A stretch of 64,000 nt of DNA from Nocardiopsis sp. YSL2 (GTDB lineage: Bacteria > Actinomycetota > Actinomycetes > Streptosporangiales > Streptosporangiaceae). The stretch lies in the NCBI RefSeq assembly GCF_030555055.1, contig NZ_JAMOAO010000001.1, positions 5,642,001 through 5,706,000 of the forward strand, in the 5' to 3' direction. A program made the position numbers and the translations under genes. The notes beneath the pieces are model-generated. The model was given only the letters and a program-made list of their open reading frames with translations, did no database searches and had not been told where the DNA came from. Below, one piece after another: positions 7,842 to 16,572 of the stretch; the first letter of the stretch is position 1, and each line of letters begins with the position of its first letter.

Positions 7842-8992
7842 CGTGAGCAGTCCGTGGTGTCCAGGGCCAGGCGGTAGCCGCGTTTGACGACCGTCTGGAT
7901 GATCTTGGCGTCGCCCAGGGCGGTGCGCAGGCGGGCTACGGCGGTCTCCACGGCGTGGGCGTCGGCGTCCTCGCCCAGGCAGGTGAGCAGGTGGGCGCGG
8001 TCGCGTACCTGGCCGGGGCGGCGGGCCAGTTCGCGCATGATGCGCATCAGGGTGGGCGAGAGGGTGTGGACGGTGCCGTCGACCAGCACGGCGTGTCCGC
8101 GCAGGCGCAGGCGGTGTCCGGCGACGCCGAGGGTGGGAAAGCGTGCGGGCAGCTCTTCGGTGAGTTTGCGGACCTGGGCGCCGATGCGGGCGCGGTCGGG
8201 CCACACGGTGGGGATGTCGTGGGCCATGAGGGGGCGGGCGGTGACCGGGCCCACGCACATGGCCAGCACGTCGCCGCGCAGGGCGTGGACCAGGGCGCCG
8301 TCCTGGCCGGTGGTGGCGGCGCGTGAGAGCAGTCCGGCGGCGGCGGGGGCGCTGGTGAAGGTGACGGCGTCCACTCCCCCGGTGGTGACCGATTCGATGA
8401 GGCGGTCCAGGGGGGCGGTCTGTTCGGGTTGGGTCCAGCGGTAGACGGGCACTTCCAGGACCTCGGCTCCGGCCAGGCGCAGGGCGGCGGTGAAGTCGGG
8501 CAGGGGTTCGCCGTGCATCTGGATGGCTACGCGCAGGCCCTGGACGCCGGTGGAGAGCAGGTAGTCCAGGACTTCGGCGGAGGACTCCGAGGGCGGTGAC
8601 CACTCCTCGTTGAGGCCGGCGGCGCGGATGGCGCCCTTGGCTTTGGGGCCGCGGGCGAGCAGGCGGGAGGACTGCATGGACTTGAGCAGGCCCTCGGCCA
8701 TGCCCCAGGTCTCGCAGGCCTCGATCCAGCCGCGGAAGCCGATGCCGGTGGTGGCCACGACCACGTCGGCGGGGCGGCGGGTGAGTTCGGTGGAGGCCGA
8801 GGCCAGGCGCTGGTCGTCGCTGAGGGGGACGATGCGCAGGGCGGGTGCGGCGATGACCTGGGCGCCCTTGCGGCACAGCAGGGCGCTGAGCTCCTCGGCG
8901 CGGCGGGCGGCGGTGACGGCCACGGTGAAGCCGGCCAGGGGCGCGGTGGTGGCGGGCGCGTGGGCGGGTGGTCCGGTGACGGGCGTGGTCAA
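7838..8992 (-). CDS. nnaR: NnaR-like regulator: uroporphyrinogen-III synthase domain fused to winged helix
   Basis: A 384-aa fusion from TTG 8992; the start overlaps the nirD stop in TTGA. Residues about 20-275 are HemD-like (FTVAVTAARRAEELSALL, GVDAVTFTSAPAAAGLL, CVGPVTARPL). Residues about 290-380 form an OmpR-type winged helix (LSPTLMRIMRELARRPG, AVETAVARLRTALG, VVKRGYRLAL). Actinobacterial NnaR has this architecture and acts with GlnR to switch on nitrate and nitrite genes. Here the gene lies between nirD and a siroheme chelatase, as expected for NnaR, so a regulator of both nitrogen operons in this window is likely. Enzymatic synthase activity is possible but unproven. The TTG start and tight overlap suggest translational coupling. 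Confidence 0.82.
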   Translation of the reverse strand: MTTPVTGPPAHAPATTAPLAGFTVAVTAARRAEELSALLCRKGAQVIAAPALRIVPLSDDQRLASASTELTRRPADVVVATTGIGFRGWIEACETWGMAEGLLKSMQSSRLLARGPKAKGAIRAAGLNEEWSPPSESSAEVLDYLLSTGVQGLRVAIQMHGEPLPDFTAALRLAGAEVLEVPVYRWTQPEQTAPLDRLIESVTTGGVDAVTFTSAPAAAGLLSRAATTGQDGALVHALRGDVLAMCVGPVTARPLMAHDIPTVWPDRARIGAQVRKLTEELPARFPTLGVAGHRLRLRGHAVLVDGTVHTLSPTLMRIMRELARRPGQVRDRAHLLTCLGEDADAHAVETAVARLRTALGDAKIIQTVVKRGYRLALDTTDCSR

Positions 8993-9357
8993 GGGGTCCC
9001 CTGTTCTGCGCGGGTGTTGATCTGGATGGTGGACTCGTGCACGCGTACGGGCCAGGTGGTCAGCTGGACGGCCTCGTCGTCCAGGCTCTGGCCGGTGCGC
9101 AGGGAGAAGACGTTCTTGAGCATGGGTGAGGCGACGGTGGGTTCGCCGCCGCGGTCGCCGACGATGCCGCGGGAGATGACGGCGGCGTGGGTGAAGGGGT
9201 CGATGTTGTCGACGGCGTAGTACTCGTCGTCCAGGGTGCGGAACAGGGCGACCTGGCGGCCGTCGGGCATCAGGACGGCGGCGCCGTCGGCGGGGCCCAG
9301 GCGGTGGGTGGGGCAGGCGTTGATCCAGACGGCGGGCTGGGTGGGAGCGGTGGTCAT
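8989..9357 (-). CDS. nirD: Nitrite reductase [NAD(P)H] small subunit NirD
   Basis: A 122-aa protein from ATG 9357, which overlaps the nirB stop in ATGA. It has the Rieske-like fold of NirD (WINACPTHRLGPADG, VALFRTLDDEYYAVDNIDPF, SRGIVGDRGGEPTVASPMLK, FSLRTGQSLDDE). It lacks the paired CxH motifs of true Rieske proteins, as is normal for this subunit. NirD associates with NirB in the cytoplasm for the six-electron reduction of nitrite to ammonium. Length and position directly after nirB fit the family exactly. Confidence 0.93.
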   Translation of the reverse strand: MTTAPTQPAVWINACPTHRLGPADGAAVLMPDGRQVALFRTLDDEYYAVDNIDPFTHAAVISRGIVGDRGGEPTVASPMLKNVFSLRTGQSLDDEAVQLTTWPVRVHESTIQINTRAEQGTP

Positions 9358-11864
9358 CGTGCGGCCTCCTTGGTGCGGGGGGTGGGCATGCCGAGGTTGA
9401 GGGGGGTGTCGGGGGTGGGCTGTTCGCGGGTGGTGGTGAAGCTGATGGTGGGGTCGGGGGTGTCGGGGGCGTTGGTGAAGGAGACGAAGCGGGCGAGCTT
9501 GTCGGGGTCGGCCAGGACGGCGGCCCATTCGTCGGCGTAGGCGGCCACGTGGTCGGTCATGGCCGCTTCGAGTTCGTCGGCGATGCCCAGGGAGTCGTGG
9601 ACGACGACGTCGCGCAGGTGGTCCAGGCCGCCGTCCAGGGCTTCGATCCAGGGGGCGGTGCGCTGCAGGCGGTCGGCGGTGCGGATGTAGAACATCAGGA
9701 ACCGGTCGATGTAGCGGATGAGGGTGTCCTCGTCCAGGTCCGAGGCCAGGAGTTCGGCGTGGCGGGGGGTGAAGCCGCCGTTGCCGCCGACGTAGAGGTT
9801 CCAGCCCTGGTCGGTGGCGATGATGCCGAAGTCCTTGCTGCGGGCCTCGGCGCATTCGCGGGCGCATCCGGAGACCGCGGACTTGAGCTTGTGGGGTGAG
9901 CGCAGGCCCCGGTAGCGCTCCTCCAGGCGGATGGCGAGGCCGACCGAGTCCTGGACGCCGTAGCGGCACCAGGTGGTGCCCACGCACGACTTGACGGTGC
10001 GCAGGGCCTTGCCGTAGGCGTGTCCGGACTCGAAGCCGGCGTTGACCAGGCGCGACCAGATGGCGGGCAGCTGTTCGAGGCGGGCGCCGAACAGGTCGAT
10101 GCGCTGGCCGCCGGTGATCTTGGTGTAGAGGTTGAAGTCGCGGGCGACCTCGCCGATGACGATGAGCTTGTCGGGGGTGATCTCGCCGCCGGGGATGCGG
10201 GGCACGACCGAGTAGGTGCCGTTGCGCTGCATGTTGGCCAGGTAGCGGTCGTTGGTGTCCTGCAGGGTGGCTTGTTCGCCCTCCAGGATGTGGCCGCCGC
10301 CCAGGGAGGCCAGGATGGAGGCGACCGCGGGCTTGCAGATGTCGCAGCCGGTGCCGGTGCCGTGGGCCTTGATGAGCGCGGAGAACGTGGTGGTGTTGGT
10401 GGCGTGCACGATCTCCACGAGTTCGGCGCGCGACTGGGGGAAGTGCTCGCACAGGGCCGTGGACTGTTCGATGCCGGCCTGGGTGAGGATCTGCTTGAGC
10501 ATGGGCACGCACGAGCCGCAGCTGGTGCCGGCCTTGGTGCACGCCTTGAGGGCGGGTACGTCGGTGGCGCCCTGGTCGTGGATGGCCTGGCACAGTTCGC
10601 CCTTGGTGACGGCGTTGCAGGAGCAGATCTGCGCGGAGTCGGGTAGGGCGTCGGCGCCCAGGGCGGCTCCGCCTTCGGGGGTGATGAGGGCGAGCGGGTC
10701 GCCGGGCAGGGGTGAGCCGACCATGGGGCGCAGGGTGGCGTAGGCGGCGGCGTCGCCGACCAGGATGCCGCCGAGCAGGGTGGTGGCGTCGTCGGAGAGT
10801 ACGAGCTTGGCGTAGCGGCCGGAGGCGGCGTCGTTGACGACCACGTCCAGGGCGCCCTCGGTGCGGCCGTGGGCGTCGCCGAAGCTGGCCACGTCCACGC
10901 CCAGGAGCTTGAGTTTGGTGGAGGTGTCGGCGCCGGTGAAGGTGGCGTCGCCGCCCAGGAGGCGGTCGGCGACGACCTCGGCCATGGCGTTGCCGGGGGC
11001 GATGAGGCCGTAGACGGTGCCGTGGTGGTTGGCGGCCTCGCCGATGGCGTGGATGCGGGGGTCGCTGGTGGTGCAGGTGTCGTCGATGGCGATGCCGCCG
11101 CGCGGGCCCAGGTCCAGGTCGACGGTGCGGGCGAGGTCGTCGCGGGGGCGGATGCCCACGGAGAACACGACGAGGTCGGCGTCCAGGTGTGTGCCATCGG
11201 ACAGGACCAGGCGGTGGCCGTCGCCGTGGGGGGTGTCCTCGATGGCGGTGGTGGCGGTGCCGGTGTGCACGCTCACGCCCAGGTCGTCGACGAGGTTCTT
11301 CAGTAGGGCGCCGGCGCCTTCGTCGATCTGGGCGGGCATCAGGTGGGGGGCGAGTTCGACGACGTGGGCCTGTACGCCGAGCAGGCGCAGGGCGTTGGCT
11401 GCCTCCAGCCCCAGCAGGCCGCCGCCGATGACCACGCCGGTGGTGGCGTTCTTGGCCGAGGCGGTGATGGCGTCCAGGTCCTCGATGGTGCGGTAGACGT
11501 GGCAGCCGTCGCGGTCGTGGCCGGGGATGGGGGGCACGAAGGGGGTGGAGCCGGTGGCCAGGACGAGGCGGTCGTAGCTCAGGGTGCGGCCCGAGGCGGT
11601 GGTGACGGTGCGCTCGGTGCGGTCGATGTCGGTGGCGCGTTCGTTGACGTGGATGTCCACCGCGGGTCCGGCCAGGTCGCCCAGGGACAGGTCCTGGGCG
11701 CTGGCGCCGTCGAAGTAGGAGGACAGGGCGACGCGGTCGTAGGCGGTGCGGGGTTCTTCGCCCACGACGGTGATGTGCCACTGGCGGCCGGTGTCGCGGT
11801 CGCGGAGGGCTTCGACGAGTCGGTGTCCGACCATGCCGTTGCCGATGACGACGAGTTCTTCCAT
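9354..11864 (-). CDS. nirB: Nitrite reductase [NAD(P)H] large subunit NirB
   Basis: An 836-aa enzyme from ATG 11864 with AGGAGG upstream. The N-terminal FAD/NAD module shows VIGNGMVGHR (about 6-15) and GGGLLGLEAANALR (about 147). A BFD-like [2Fe-2S] region follows, with CSCNAVTKGELC near 413 and CGSCVPML near 450. The C-terminal siroheme/[4Fe-4S] domain has CVGTTWC near 630 and SGCARECAEA near 666, the four cluster cysteines. It reduces nitrite to ammonium using NAD(P)H. It heads the operon nirB-nirD-nnaR-chelatase, in which every junction is a four-base overlap. Length is typical. Fragments of GlnR-like boxes lie upstream, but with imperfect spacing. Confidence 0.96.
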   Translation of the reverse strand: MEELVVIGNGMVGHRLVEALRDRDTGRQWHITVVGEEPRTAYDRVALSSYFDGASAQDLSLGDLAGPAVDIHVNERATDIDRTERTVTTASGRTLSYDRLVLATGSTPFVPPIPGHDRDGCHVYRTIEDLDAITASAKNATTGVVIGGGLLGLEAANALRLLGVQAHVVELAPHLMPAQIDEGAGALLKNLVDDLGVSVHTGTATTAIEDTPHGDGHRLVLSDGTHLDADLVVFSVGIRPRDDLARTVDLDLGPRGGIAIDDTCTTSDPRIHAIGEAANHHGTVYGLIAPGNAMAEVVADRLLGGDATFTGADTSTKLKLLGVDVASFGDAHGRTEGALDVVVNDAASGRYAKLVLSDDATTLLGGILVGDAAAYATLRPMVGSPLPGDPLALITPEGGAALGADALPDSAQICSCNAVTKGELCQAIHDQGATDVPALKACTKAGTSCGSCVPMLKQILTQAGIEQSTALCEHFPQSRAELVEIVHATNTTTFSALIKAHGTGTGCDICKPAVASILASLGGGHILEGEQATLQDTNDRYLANMQRNGTYSVVPRIPGGEITPDKLIVIGEVARDFNLYTKITGGQRIDLFGARLEQLPAIWSRLVNAGFESGHAYGKALRTVKSCVGTTWCRYGVQDSVGLAIRLEERYRGLRSPHKLKSAVSGCARECAEARSKDFGIIATDQGWNLYVGGNGGFTPRHAELLASDLDEDTLIRYIDRFLMFYIRTADRLQRTAPWIEALDGGLDHLRDVVVHDSLGIADELEAAMTDHVAAYADEWAAVLADPDKLARFVSFTNAPDTPDPTISFTTTREQPTPDTPLNLGMPTPRTKEAAR

Positions 11865-11899
11865 GGCGGGTGGACTCCTCCTGGTGCGGGTGCGGTCGT

Positions 11900-11958
11900 G
11901 TTTCAGGCAACCCGCAGGGTGTTACCCGCGCATCAGCCGTCTGTGTCGGCGGTGTTTC
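11900..11958 (-). promoter_or_regulatory. Possible degenerate GlnR-type elements before nirB
   Basis: On the minus strand GAAAC (11904-11900) and GTAAC (11925-11921) lie 16 bases apart. Further upstream GAAAC (11958-11954) is followed after six bases by GACAC (11947-11943), four of five matches to a GTnAC box. The GlnR pattern is GTnAC-n6-GAAAC repeated. These are partial matches in the right place for nirB, much weaker than the site before narK. Confidence 0.3.
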
Positions 11959-12083
11959 GATGTCCTGTCATTGCAGGTGGGGGGTGCGTGATTGGTCACG
12001 TCGGCCCCTGTGGGGCCGGGGGCGGGCGGGGGTCGGGCCTGGGCCGATGCCGGGTCGGCGCAGGTCGCGGCGGCGGGACGGGG

Positions 12084-13553
12084 TCAGGTGGTCTGGCGCA
12101 GGGCGTGGCCGAGTTCGGTGACGGCCTGGGTGATGCCGGTGGCGGCGGCGTAGCCCAGGACCAGGCCGGGGGGTCCGGGGCGTTGGCGGTGCCAGGACAG
12201 GGGGTGGGTGCGCACGCCGCGTGCCAGGGCGGCCCTGGCCAGGGCGGTGTCGTCGAGGCCCGGGGCGAAGGTGAGCATCAGGTGCAGGCCGGCGGCGGCG
12301 CCGTGGACGGTGGCGCCTGGCAGGTGGGTGGCCAGGGCGGCGGTCATGGTGTCGCGGCGCCGGCGGTGGCGGGCGCGGATCTGGCGCAGGTGGCGTTCCA
12401 GGGTGCCGGACTCGATGAGGTGGGCCAGGACGAGTTGGGGCAGGACGGGGCTGCCCAGGTCGCTGAAGCGTTTGGCCTCGGTGAGGCGGTCGCGGTGGCG
12501 GGGCGGGGCCAGGACCCAGCCCAGGCGCAGTGCGGGGGCCAGGAGTTTGGAGACGCTGCCGGTGTAGCAGACCCGGTCGGGCAGTAGGGAGTGCAGGGCG
12601 GGTACGGGGGCGCGGTCGTAGCGGTGTTCGGCGTCGTAGTCGTCCTCGATGACCAGTCCCCCGTTCTTGGCCCAGTCCAGGAGGAGGCGGCGCCGGGGGC
12701 CGGACAGGACGGCGCCGGTGGGGAACTGGTGGGCGGGGGTGAGCAGGACGGCGGGGGCGCCGGTGGCGGTCAGGGCCGCGATGTCGGCGCCGTGTTCGTC
12801 CACGGGCACGGGCGGGGTGCGCAGGCGGGCGTGGTGCAGGTGTTGGCGGATGCCCAGGGAGCCGGGGTCCTCCAGGGCGAGGGTGTCGACGCCGTCCTGG
12901 TGCAGGAGCTGGCCGAGCAGGGCCAGGGCCTGGGCGGTGCCGGAGACGATCTGGACGTGGTCGGGGTGGACGCTGATGCGGCGGTAGCGGGCCAGGTGGT
13001 GGGCGAGTGCGGTGCGCAGGCGGGGGTGGCCGCGCGGGTCGGTGTAGCCCAGGTCGGTGGTGGGGGTCTGGGCCAGGACGGTGCGTTCGGCGCGCAGCCA
13101 GGCGGTGCGGGGGAAGGCGGCCAGGTCGGGGGTGCCGGGGGTGAGGTCGTGGCGGGCCGGGGTGTGGCGCAGGCGGTCGAAGATGTCGGTGCCGGGGTCG
13201 GCGGGCAGGGCGGGCAGGGGGGTGTGGTCCTGGGCGGGGGTGGTGGCCGGGGCGGCGGGGGTGGAGGCCACGACGGTGCCGCCGCGTCCGCGGGCGGTCA
13301 GGTGGCCTTCGTCGGTCAGGCGCCGGTAGGCCTCGGTGACCACGCCGCGGGAGACGCCGAGGTCGGCGGCCAGGGTGCGGGTGGCGGGCAGGCGTGAGCC
13401 GACGCCCAGGCGCTGGTGGGTCAGGGCCTGGCGCAGGTGGTCGGTGAGCCAGTCGGTGAGGTGGCCGGGTCGGGCGTGGGCGGGGTCGAGTTGGAGGAAG
13501 TCGGCGCCGACGGTTGTGGACCTGTTCTCGGAGGGCTTTTTGGACCTGTTCAC
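12084..13553 (-). CDS. MocR/PdxR-family regulator (GntR helix-turn-helix plus aminotransferase-like domain)
   Basis: A 489-aa fusion regulator from GTG 13553. Residues about 25-95 are a GntR winged helix (LPATRTLAADLGVSRGVVTE). The remainder is a fold-type I aminotransferase-like domain: VSGTAQALALLGQLL, then the conserved IEDDYDAEHRYDR, and YTGSVSKLLAPALRLGW near 330 with the PLP-binding lysine. MocR proteins sense PLP or amino-acid aldimines and usually control one divergent gene, here a LysE-type exporter. No ribosome-binding site precedes the GTG, and the first 14 codons contain a repeated operator-like sequence, so a leaderless transcript is plausible. CTG further downstream is a weaker alternative start. 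Confidence 0.88.
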   Translation of the reverse strand: MNRSKKPSENRSTTVGADFLQLDPAHARPGHLTDWLTDHLRQALTHQRLGVGSRLPATRTLAADLGVSRGVVTEAYRRLTDEGHLTARGRGGTVVASTPAAPATTPAQDHTPLPALPADPGTDIFDRLRHTPARHDLTPGTPDLAAFPRTAWLRAERTVLAQTPTTDLGYTDPRGHPRLRTALAHHLARYRRISVHPDHVQIVSGTAQALALLGQLLHQDGVDTLALEDPGSLGIRQHLHHARLRTPPVPVDEHGADIAALTATGAPAVLLTPAHQFPTGAVLSGPRRRLLLDWAKNGGLVIEDDYDAEHRYDRAPVPALHSLLPDRVCYTGSVSKLLAPALRLGWVLAPPRHRDRLTEAKRFSDLGSPVLPQLVLAHLIESGTLERHLRQIRARHRRRRDTMTAALATHLPGATVHGAAAGLHLMLTFAPGLDDTALARAALARGVRTHPLSWHRQRPGPPGLVLGYAAATGITQAVTELGHALRQTT

Positions 13554-13560
13554 TGGTCCA
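13517..13560. promoter_or_regulatory. Operator-like direct and inverted repeats in the MocR/LysE promoter region
   Basis: The sequence tggacctgttc occurs at 13517-13527 and again at 13541-13551, 24 bp apart. The second copy also pairs with ggtcca at 13555-13560 as an inverted repeat (tggacc, eight-base spacer, ggtcca). MocR regulators commonly bind such direct repeats. The sites overlap the GTG start of the regulator at 13553, so autorepression by blocking its own transcription or translation start is likely. Confidence 0.55.
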
Positions 13561-13615
13561 TTGTGCGGCCAGGGTGGGGTGGTGAACGGGTCAGGGGTGT
13601 GCGCGGGAGGTCGTG

Positions 13616-14221
13616 GTGAGTGCGGAGTTCGTGGTGACGGCGTTGGTGGTGGTGCTCACGCCCGGTACGGGGGTGCTGTACACGGTGGCGGCGGGGCTGG
13701 CCCGGGGGGTGCGGGGTGCGGCGGTGGCGGCGCTGGGGTGCACGCTGGGGATCGTGCCGCACCTGGTGGCCGCGGCCACGGGTCTGGCGGCGCTGCTGCA
13801 CACCAGCGCGGTGGCCTTCCAGGTGCTCAGGTACGCGGGTGTGGCCTATCTGCTGTTCATGGCCTGGAGCATCTGGCGGGACCGGGGGGCGTTGGAGGTG
13901 TCGGCGCAGCAGGCCGAGCGGGGGGTGTGGCGGGTCATCGGGTCGGGGGTGCTGGTGAACCTGCTCAATCCCAAGCTGACGATCTTCTTCTTCGCGTTCT
14001 TGCCGCAGTTCGTGGCGGTGGACGCTGCTTCGGCGCTGGGGGCGATGCTGGGCCTGGGCGGGGTGTTCATGGCGATGACGCTGGTGGTGTTCGTGGGCTA
14101 CGGGTGCTGTTCGGCGTTGGTGCGCGACCGGGTGGTCCGCAGCCCGCGCGTGGTGGCGTGGCTGCGGCGGGGTTTCGCGGGGGCCTTCGCCGCGTTGGGG
14201 CTGCGGCTGGCCCTGCCCTGA
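13616..14221 (+). CDS. LysE/RhtB-family amino-acid exporter
   Basis: A protein of about 201 aa. GTG at 13616 is preferred over the adjacent GTG at 13613 because GGGAGG (13605-13610) then has a five-base spacing. The first helix carries the family signature VVLTPGTGVLYTVAAGLARG. Further helices include LGCTLGIVPHLVAAATGLAAL, VAYLLFMAWSIW, VNLLNPKLTIFFFAFLPQF and MAMTLVVFVGYG, six membrane segments in total. The family exports amino acids such as lysine, homoserine or threonine; the substrate is not readable here. It is divergent from the MocR regulator, which suggests induction by a PLP-linked amino-acid signal. Confidence 0.87.
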   Translation: MSAEFVVTALVVVLTPGTGVLYTVAAGLARGVRGAAVAALGCTLGIVPHLVAAATGLAALLHTSAVAFQVLRYAGVAYLLFMAWSIWRDRGALEVSAQQAERGVWRVIGSGVLVNLLNPKLTIFFFAFLPQFVAVDAASALGAMLGLGGVFMAMTLVVFVGYGCCSALVRDRVVRSPRVVAWLRRGFAGAFAALGLRLALP

Positions 14222-14309
14222 GGGCGTCATTGTCCTGGATCGGGCCGGGCCGCATACTGGCTTGGGCGGTGGGATCGATGCCGGCGCAGGGGAAGAGTGG
14301 GGGTCGTTC

Positions 14310-14951
14310 GTGCGGGTCGACGTGTGGTCCGACATCGTGTGCCCGTGGTGCTTCATCGGCAAGCGCCGGCTGGAGGCGGCCCTGGAGCGCTTCGACCACG
14401 CCGGGGAGGTCGAGCTGGTCTGGCACAGCTACCAGCTCGACCCGGGTTTCCCGCGCGGGCGCAGCGAGCCGGTCTACGCCTCGCTGGCGGCCAAGATGCG
14501 GGCCTCCACCGAGCAGGTGCGGGTGATGACCGAGCAGGTCGCGCAGGAGGCGGCCGCGGAGGGCCTGGACTACGACCTGGCGGGTGCGCTGATGGTCAAC
14601 ACCCTGGACGCCCACCGCCTGGTGCACCTGGCCCGGCAGAGCGGGCTGGACGGTGCGGTGATGGACCGCCTGCTGCTGGCCCAGCTGGTGCAGGCCCGTG
14701 ATCTGAGTGATCCGGACACGCTGGTGGCGCTGGTGGCGGAGGTGGGCGTGGACGCGGCGGCGGCCCGGCGTGTGCTGGGGGGTGAGGACTTCGCCGAGCA
14801 GGTGCGCCGGGAGGCCGACCAGGCCCGCCGGTGGGGGGCGACCGGGGTGCCCTTCTTCGTGATGGACGGGGCTTTCGGGGTGTCGGGGGCCCAGCCGGTG
14901 GAGGTGTTCGTCTCGGCGCTGGACAAGGCCTACGCCGCCGCGCGCGGCTGA
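14310..14951 (+). CDS. DsbA-family/FrnE-like thioredoxin-fold oxidoreductase
   Basis: A protein of 213 aa starting with VRVDVWSDIVCPWCF. The CPWC motif at residues 11-14 is the redox-active pair of DsbA-like 2-hydroxychromene isomerase/FrnE proteins. A cis-proline region ATGVPFFVMDG sits near residue 175 and the helical insert is present (TLDAHRLVHLA). There is no signal peptide, so it acts in the cytoplasm. GTG at 14310 is chosen because family members begin just before this strand; an upstream GTG at 14262 would add 16 residues of unlikely sequence. It follows the exporter on the same strand after about 90 bp. The substrate is unknown. Confidence 0.85.
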   Translation: MRVDVWSDIVCPWCFIGKRRLEAALERFDHAGEVELVWHSYQLDPGFPRGRSEPVYASLAAKMRASTEQVRVMTEQVAQEAAAEGLDYDLAGALMVNTLDAHRLVHLARQSGLDGAVMDRLLLAQLVQARDLSDPDTLVALVAEVGVDAAAARRVLGGEDFAEQVRREADQARRWGATGVPFFVMDGAFGVSGAQPVEVFVSALDKAYAAARG

Positions 14952-14965
14952 GCCCCGGCGGCGGC

Positions 14966-15421
14966 TCAGGCCAGGGGGAAGGGCACGCCGTGCTCCTGGC
15001 GCGGGCGGGGGCCGTGGATGCGGCGCTCGTTCGCGGTGATGGGCACGTCGTTGATGCTGGCCTCGCGGCGGCGCATCAGCCCCTGGGCGTCGAACTCCCA
15101 CAGTTCGTTGCCGTAGCTGCGCCACCACCGGTGCTGGTCGTCGTGCCACTCGTACTGGAAGCGCACGGCGATGCGGTCCCCGCCGAAGGCCCACAGTTCC
15201 TTGCGCAGGGCGTAGTCGAGTTCGCGCTTCCACTTGTCGGTGAGGAAGGCCTGGATCTGGTCGCGTCCGGTGAGGAAGAGGTCGCGGTTGCGCCAGCGGG
15301 AGTCGGGTGTGTAGGCGAGTGACACCTGGTGGGCGTCGCGGGTGTTCCAGGCGTCCTCGGCGGCCTGGACCTTGGTGCGGGCGTCGGCCTCGGTGAAGGG
15401 CGGCAGGGGCGGGCGGGTCAT
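14966..15421 (-). CDS. NTF2-like/DUF1348 family protein
   Basis: A 151-aa protein from ATG 15421 with GAGGAGG upstream. It is rich in tryptophan and aromatic residues (AEDAWNTRDAHQVSLAY, SRWRNRDLFLTGRDQIQAFL, FQYEWHDDQHRWWRSYGNE), the pattern of the DUF1348 branch of the NTF2/SnoaL fold. Members are cone-shaped barrels whose ligand or reaction is mostly unknown. It diverges from a GlxA-type regulator with operator-like repeats between them, so it is the probable regulatory target. Confidence 0.85.
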   Translation of the reverse strand: MTRPPLPPFTEADARTKVQAAEDAWNTRDAHQVSLAYTPDSRWRNRDLFLTGRDQIQAFLTDKWKRELDYALRKELWAFGGDRIAVRFQYEWHDDQHRWWRSYGNELWEFDAQGLMRRREASINDVPITANERRIHGPRPRQEHGVPFPLA

Positions 15422-15484
15422 GCGTGTCCTCCTCGGGTGGCGGGTGGGGGTTCGATCGTTGCAGCGCGGTGCGTGCGCCGGCGA

Positions 15485-15523
15485 TGTCCCTGCGGACACC
15501 GGCCCCGCACATTCGGACACCGG
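15485..15523. promoter_or_regulatory. Repeated operator-like element between DUF1348 gene and GlxA regulator
   Basis: The decamer cggacaccgg occurs at 15493-15502 and 15514-15523, exactly 21 bp apart (two helical turns). The first copy also forms an inverted repeat, tgtcc (15485-15489) with ggaca (15494-15498). AraC-type activators bind direct repeats with this phase, so this is the likely binding site of the adjacent regulator. Confidence 0.5.
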
Positions 15524-15543
15524 TGGTGGCTAGGCTCGCGCGT

Positions 15544-16506
15544 ATGGGAAGACACGCCATCGTGGTGGTGGCCTATGACGGTGTCCGGCTGTTGGACGTG
15601 ACGGCTCCGGCGGAGGTGTTCGCGACCGCGGCGGGGCTGGGCGGGTCCTACACGGTGGGGCTGTGCTCGCCCTCGGGGGACGCGGTCCGCACGTCGGCGG
15701 GCCTGCGCCTGGGTGTCGACGGCGCCGCATCCGAGGTCGGCGAGGTCCACACGCTGCTGGTGCCGGGCTCGCCCGCCCTGCCCCGCGGCCCCCGGCCCGA
15801 GGGGCTGGCCCGGGCCGTGGAGGAGTTGGCGGGGCGGGCCGAGCGCGTGGCCTCGGTGTGCACGGGTGCGTTCGTGCTGGCCGGTGCGGGTCTGCTGGAG
15901 GGCCGGCGGGCGACCACGCACTGGCGCCACGCCGCTCTGCTGGCCCGGCTCCACCCCGGGCTGCGGGTGGAGCCGGACGCCATCTACGTGCGTGACGGCC
16001 CCGTGCTGACCTCGGCCGGGGTCAGTGCGGGCCTGGACCTGTCGTTGGCGCTGGTGGAGGAGGACGAGGGGTCGGATCTGGCCAGGGAGGTGGCCCGCGA
16101 CCTCGTGGTGTTCCTGCAGCGGCCGGGCGGGCAGTCGCAGTTCTCGGTGGCCTCCCGTACCTTTCGGCCGCGCCGGGACGTGCTGCGCCCGGTTCTGGAC
16201 GCGGTGGCCGCCGATCCTGGTGCCGACCACGCGGCCCCGGTCCTGGCCGCCCGGGCGGGGGTGAGTACCCGTCATCTGGCCCGGCTCTTCCGGGAGCGTT
16301 TGGGTACCACGCCGGGGGCCCATGTGGAGCAGGTGCGCCTGGAGGCGGCCCGTGCGCTGCTGGAGGCCGGGGAGAGCGTCACCGGCGCCGCGCGTCGCTC
16401 CGGCCTGGGCAGCGACGAGTCGCTGCGCCGGGCGTTCTGGCGCCACCTGGGGCTGACCCCCTCCGCCTACCGCGACCGTTTCCGTACGGCCCGCCGCTCC
16501 CCCTGA
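15544..16506 (+). CDS. GlxA-family (DJ-1/PfpI plus AraC) transcriptional regulator
   Basis: A 320-aa regulator from ATG 15544. Residues about 1-190 are DJ-1/PfpI-like: IVVVAYDGVRLLDVTAPAEV at the start, VASVCTGAFVLAGAGLL with the elbow cysteine near 104, and TTHWRHAALL. Residues about 215-315 hold two AraC helix-turn-helix units (HAAPVLAARAGVSTRHLARLF and VTGAARRSGLGSDESLRRAF) and end in GLTPSAYRDRF. The ligand is unknown. It is divergent from the DUF1348 gene and probably activates it through the 21-bp-phased repeats in the gap. Confidence 0.9.
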   Translation: MGRHAIVVVAYDGVRLLDVTAPAEVFATAAGLGGSYTVGLCSPSGDAVRTSAGLRLGVDGAASEVGEVHTLLVPGSPALPRGPRPEGLARAVEELAGRAERVASVCTGAFVLAGAGLLEGRRATTHWRHAALLARLHPGLRVEPDAIYVRDGPVLTSAGVSAGLDLSLALVEEDEGSDLAREVARDLVVFLQRPGGQSQFSVASRTFRPRRDVLRPVLDAVAADPGADHAAPVLAARAGVSTRHLARLFRERLGTTPGAHVEQVRLEAARALLEAGESVTGAARRSGLGSDESLRRAFWRHLGLTPSAYRDRFRTARRSP

Positions 16507-16572
16507 GCCGTGGTCGGGGTCGGCCGGGGTTGGGATCGGTCGGGGCCCGGGGCAGCGGCGGCCGGTGCTTGG

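Noticed and set aside
11865..12083. A full GlnR site before nirB
   Set aside because: GTAAC and GAAAC cores occur but no pair has both boxes intact at six-base spacing; reported only as degenerate elements.
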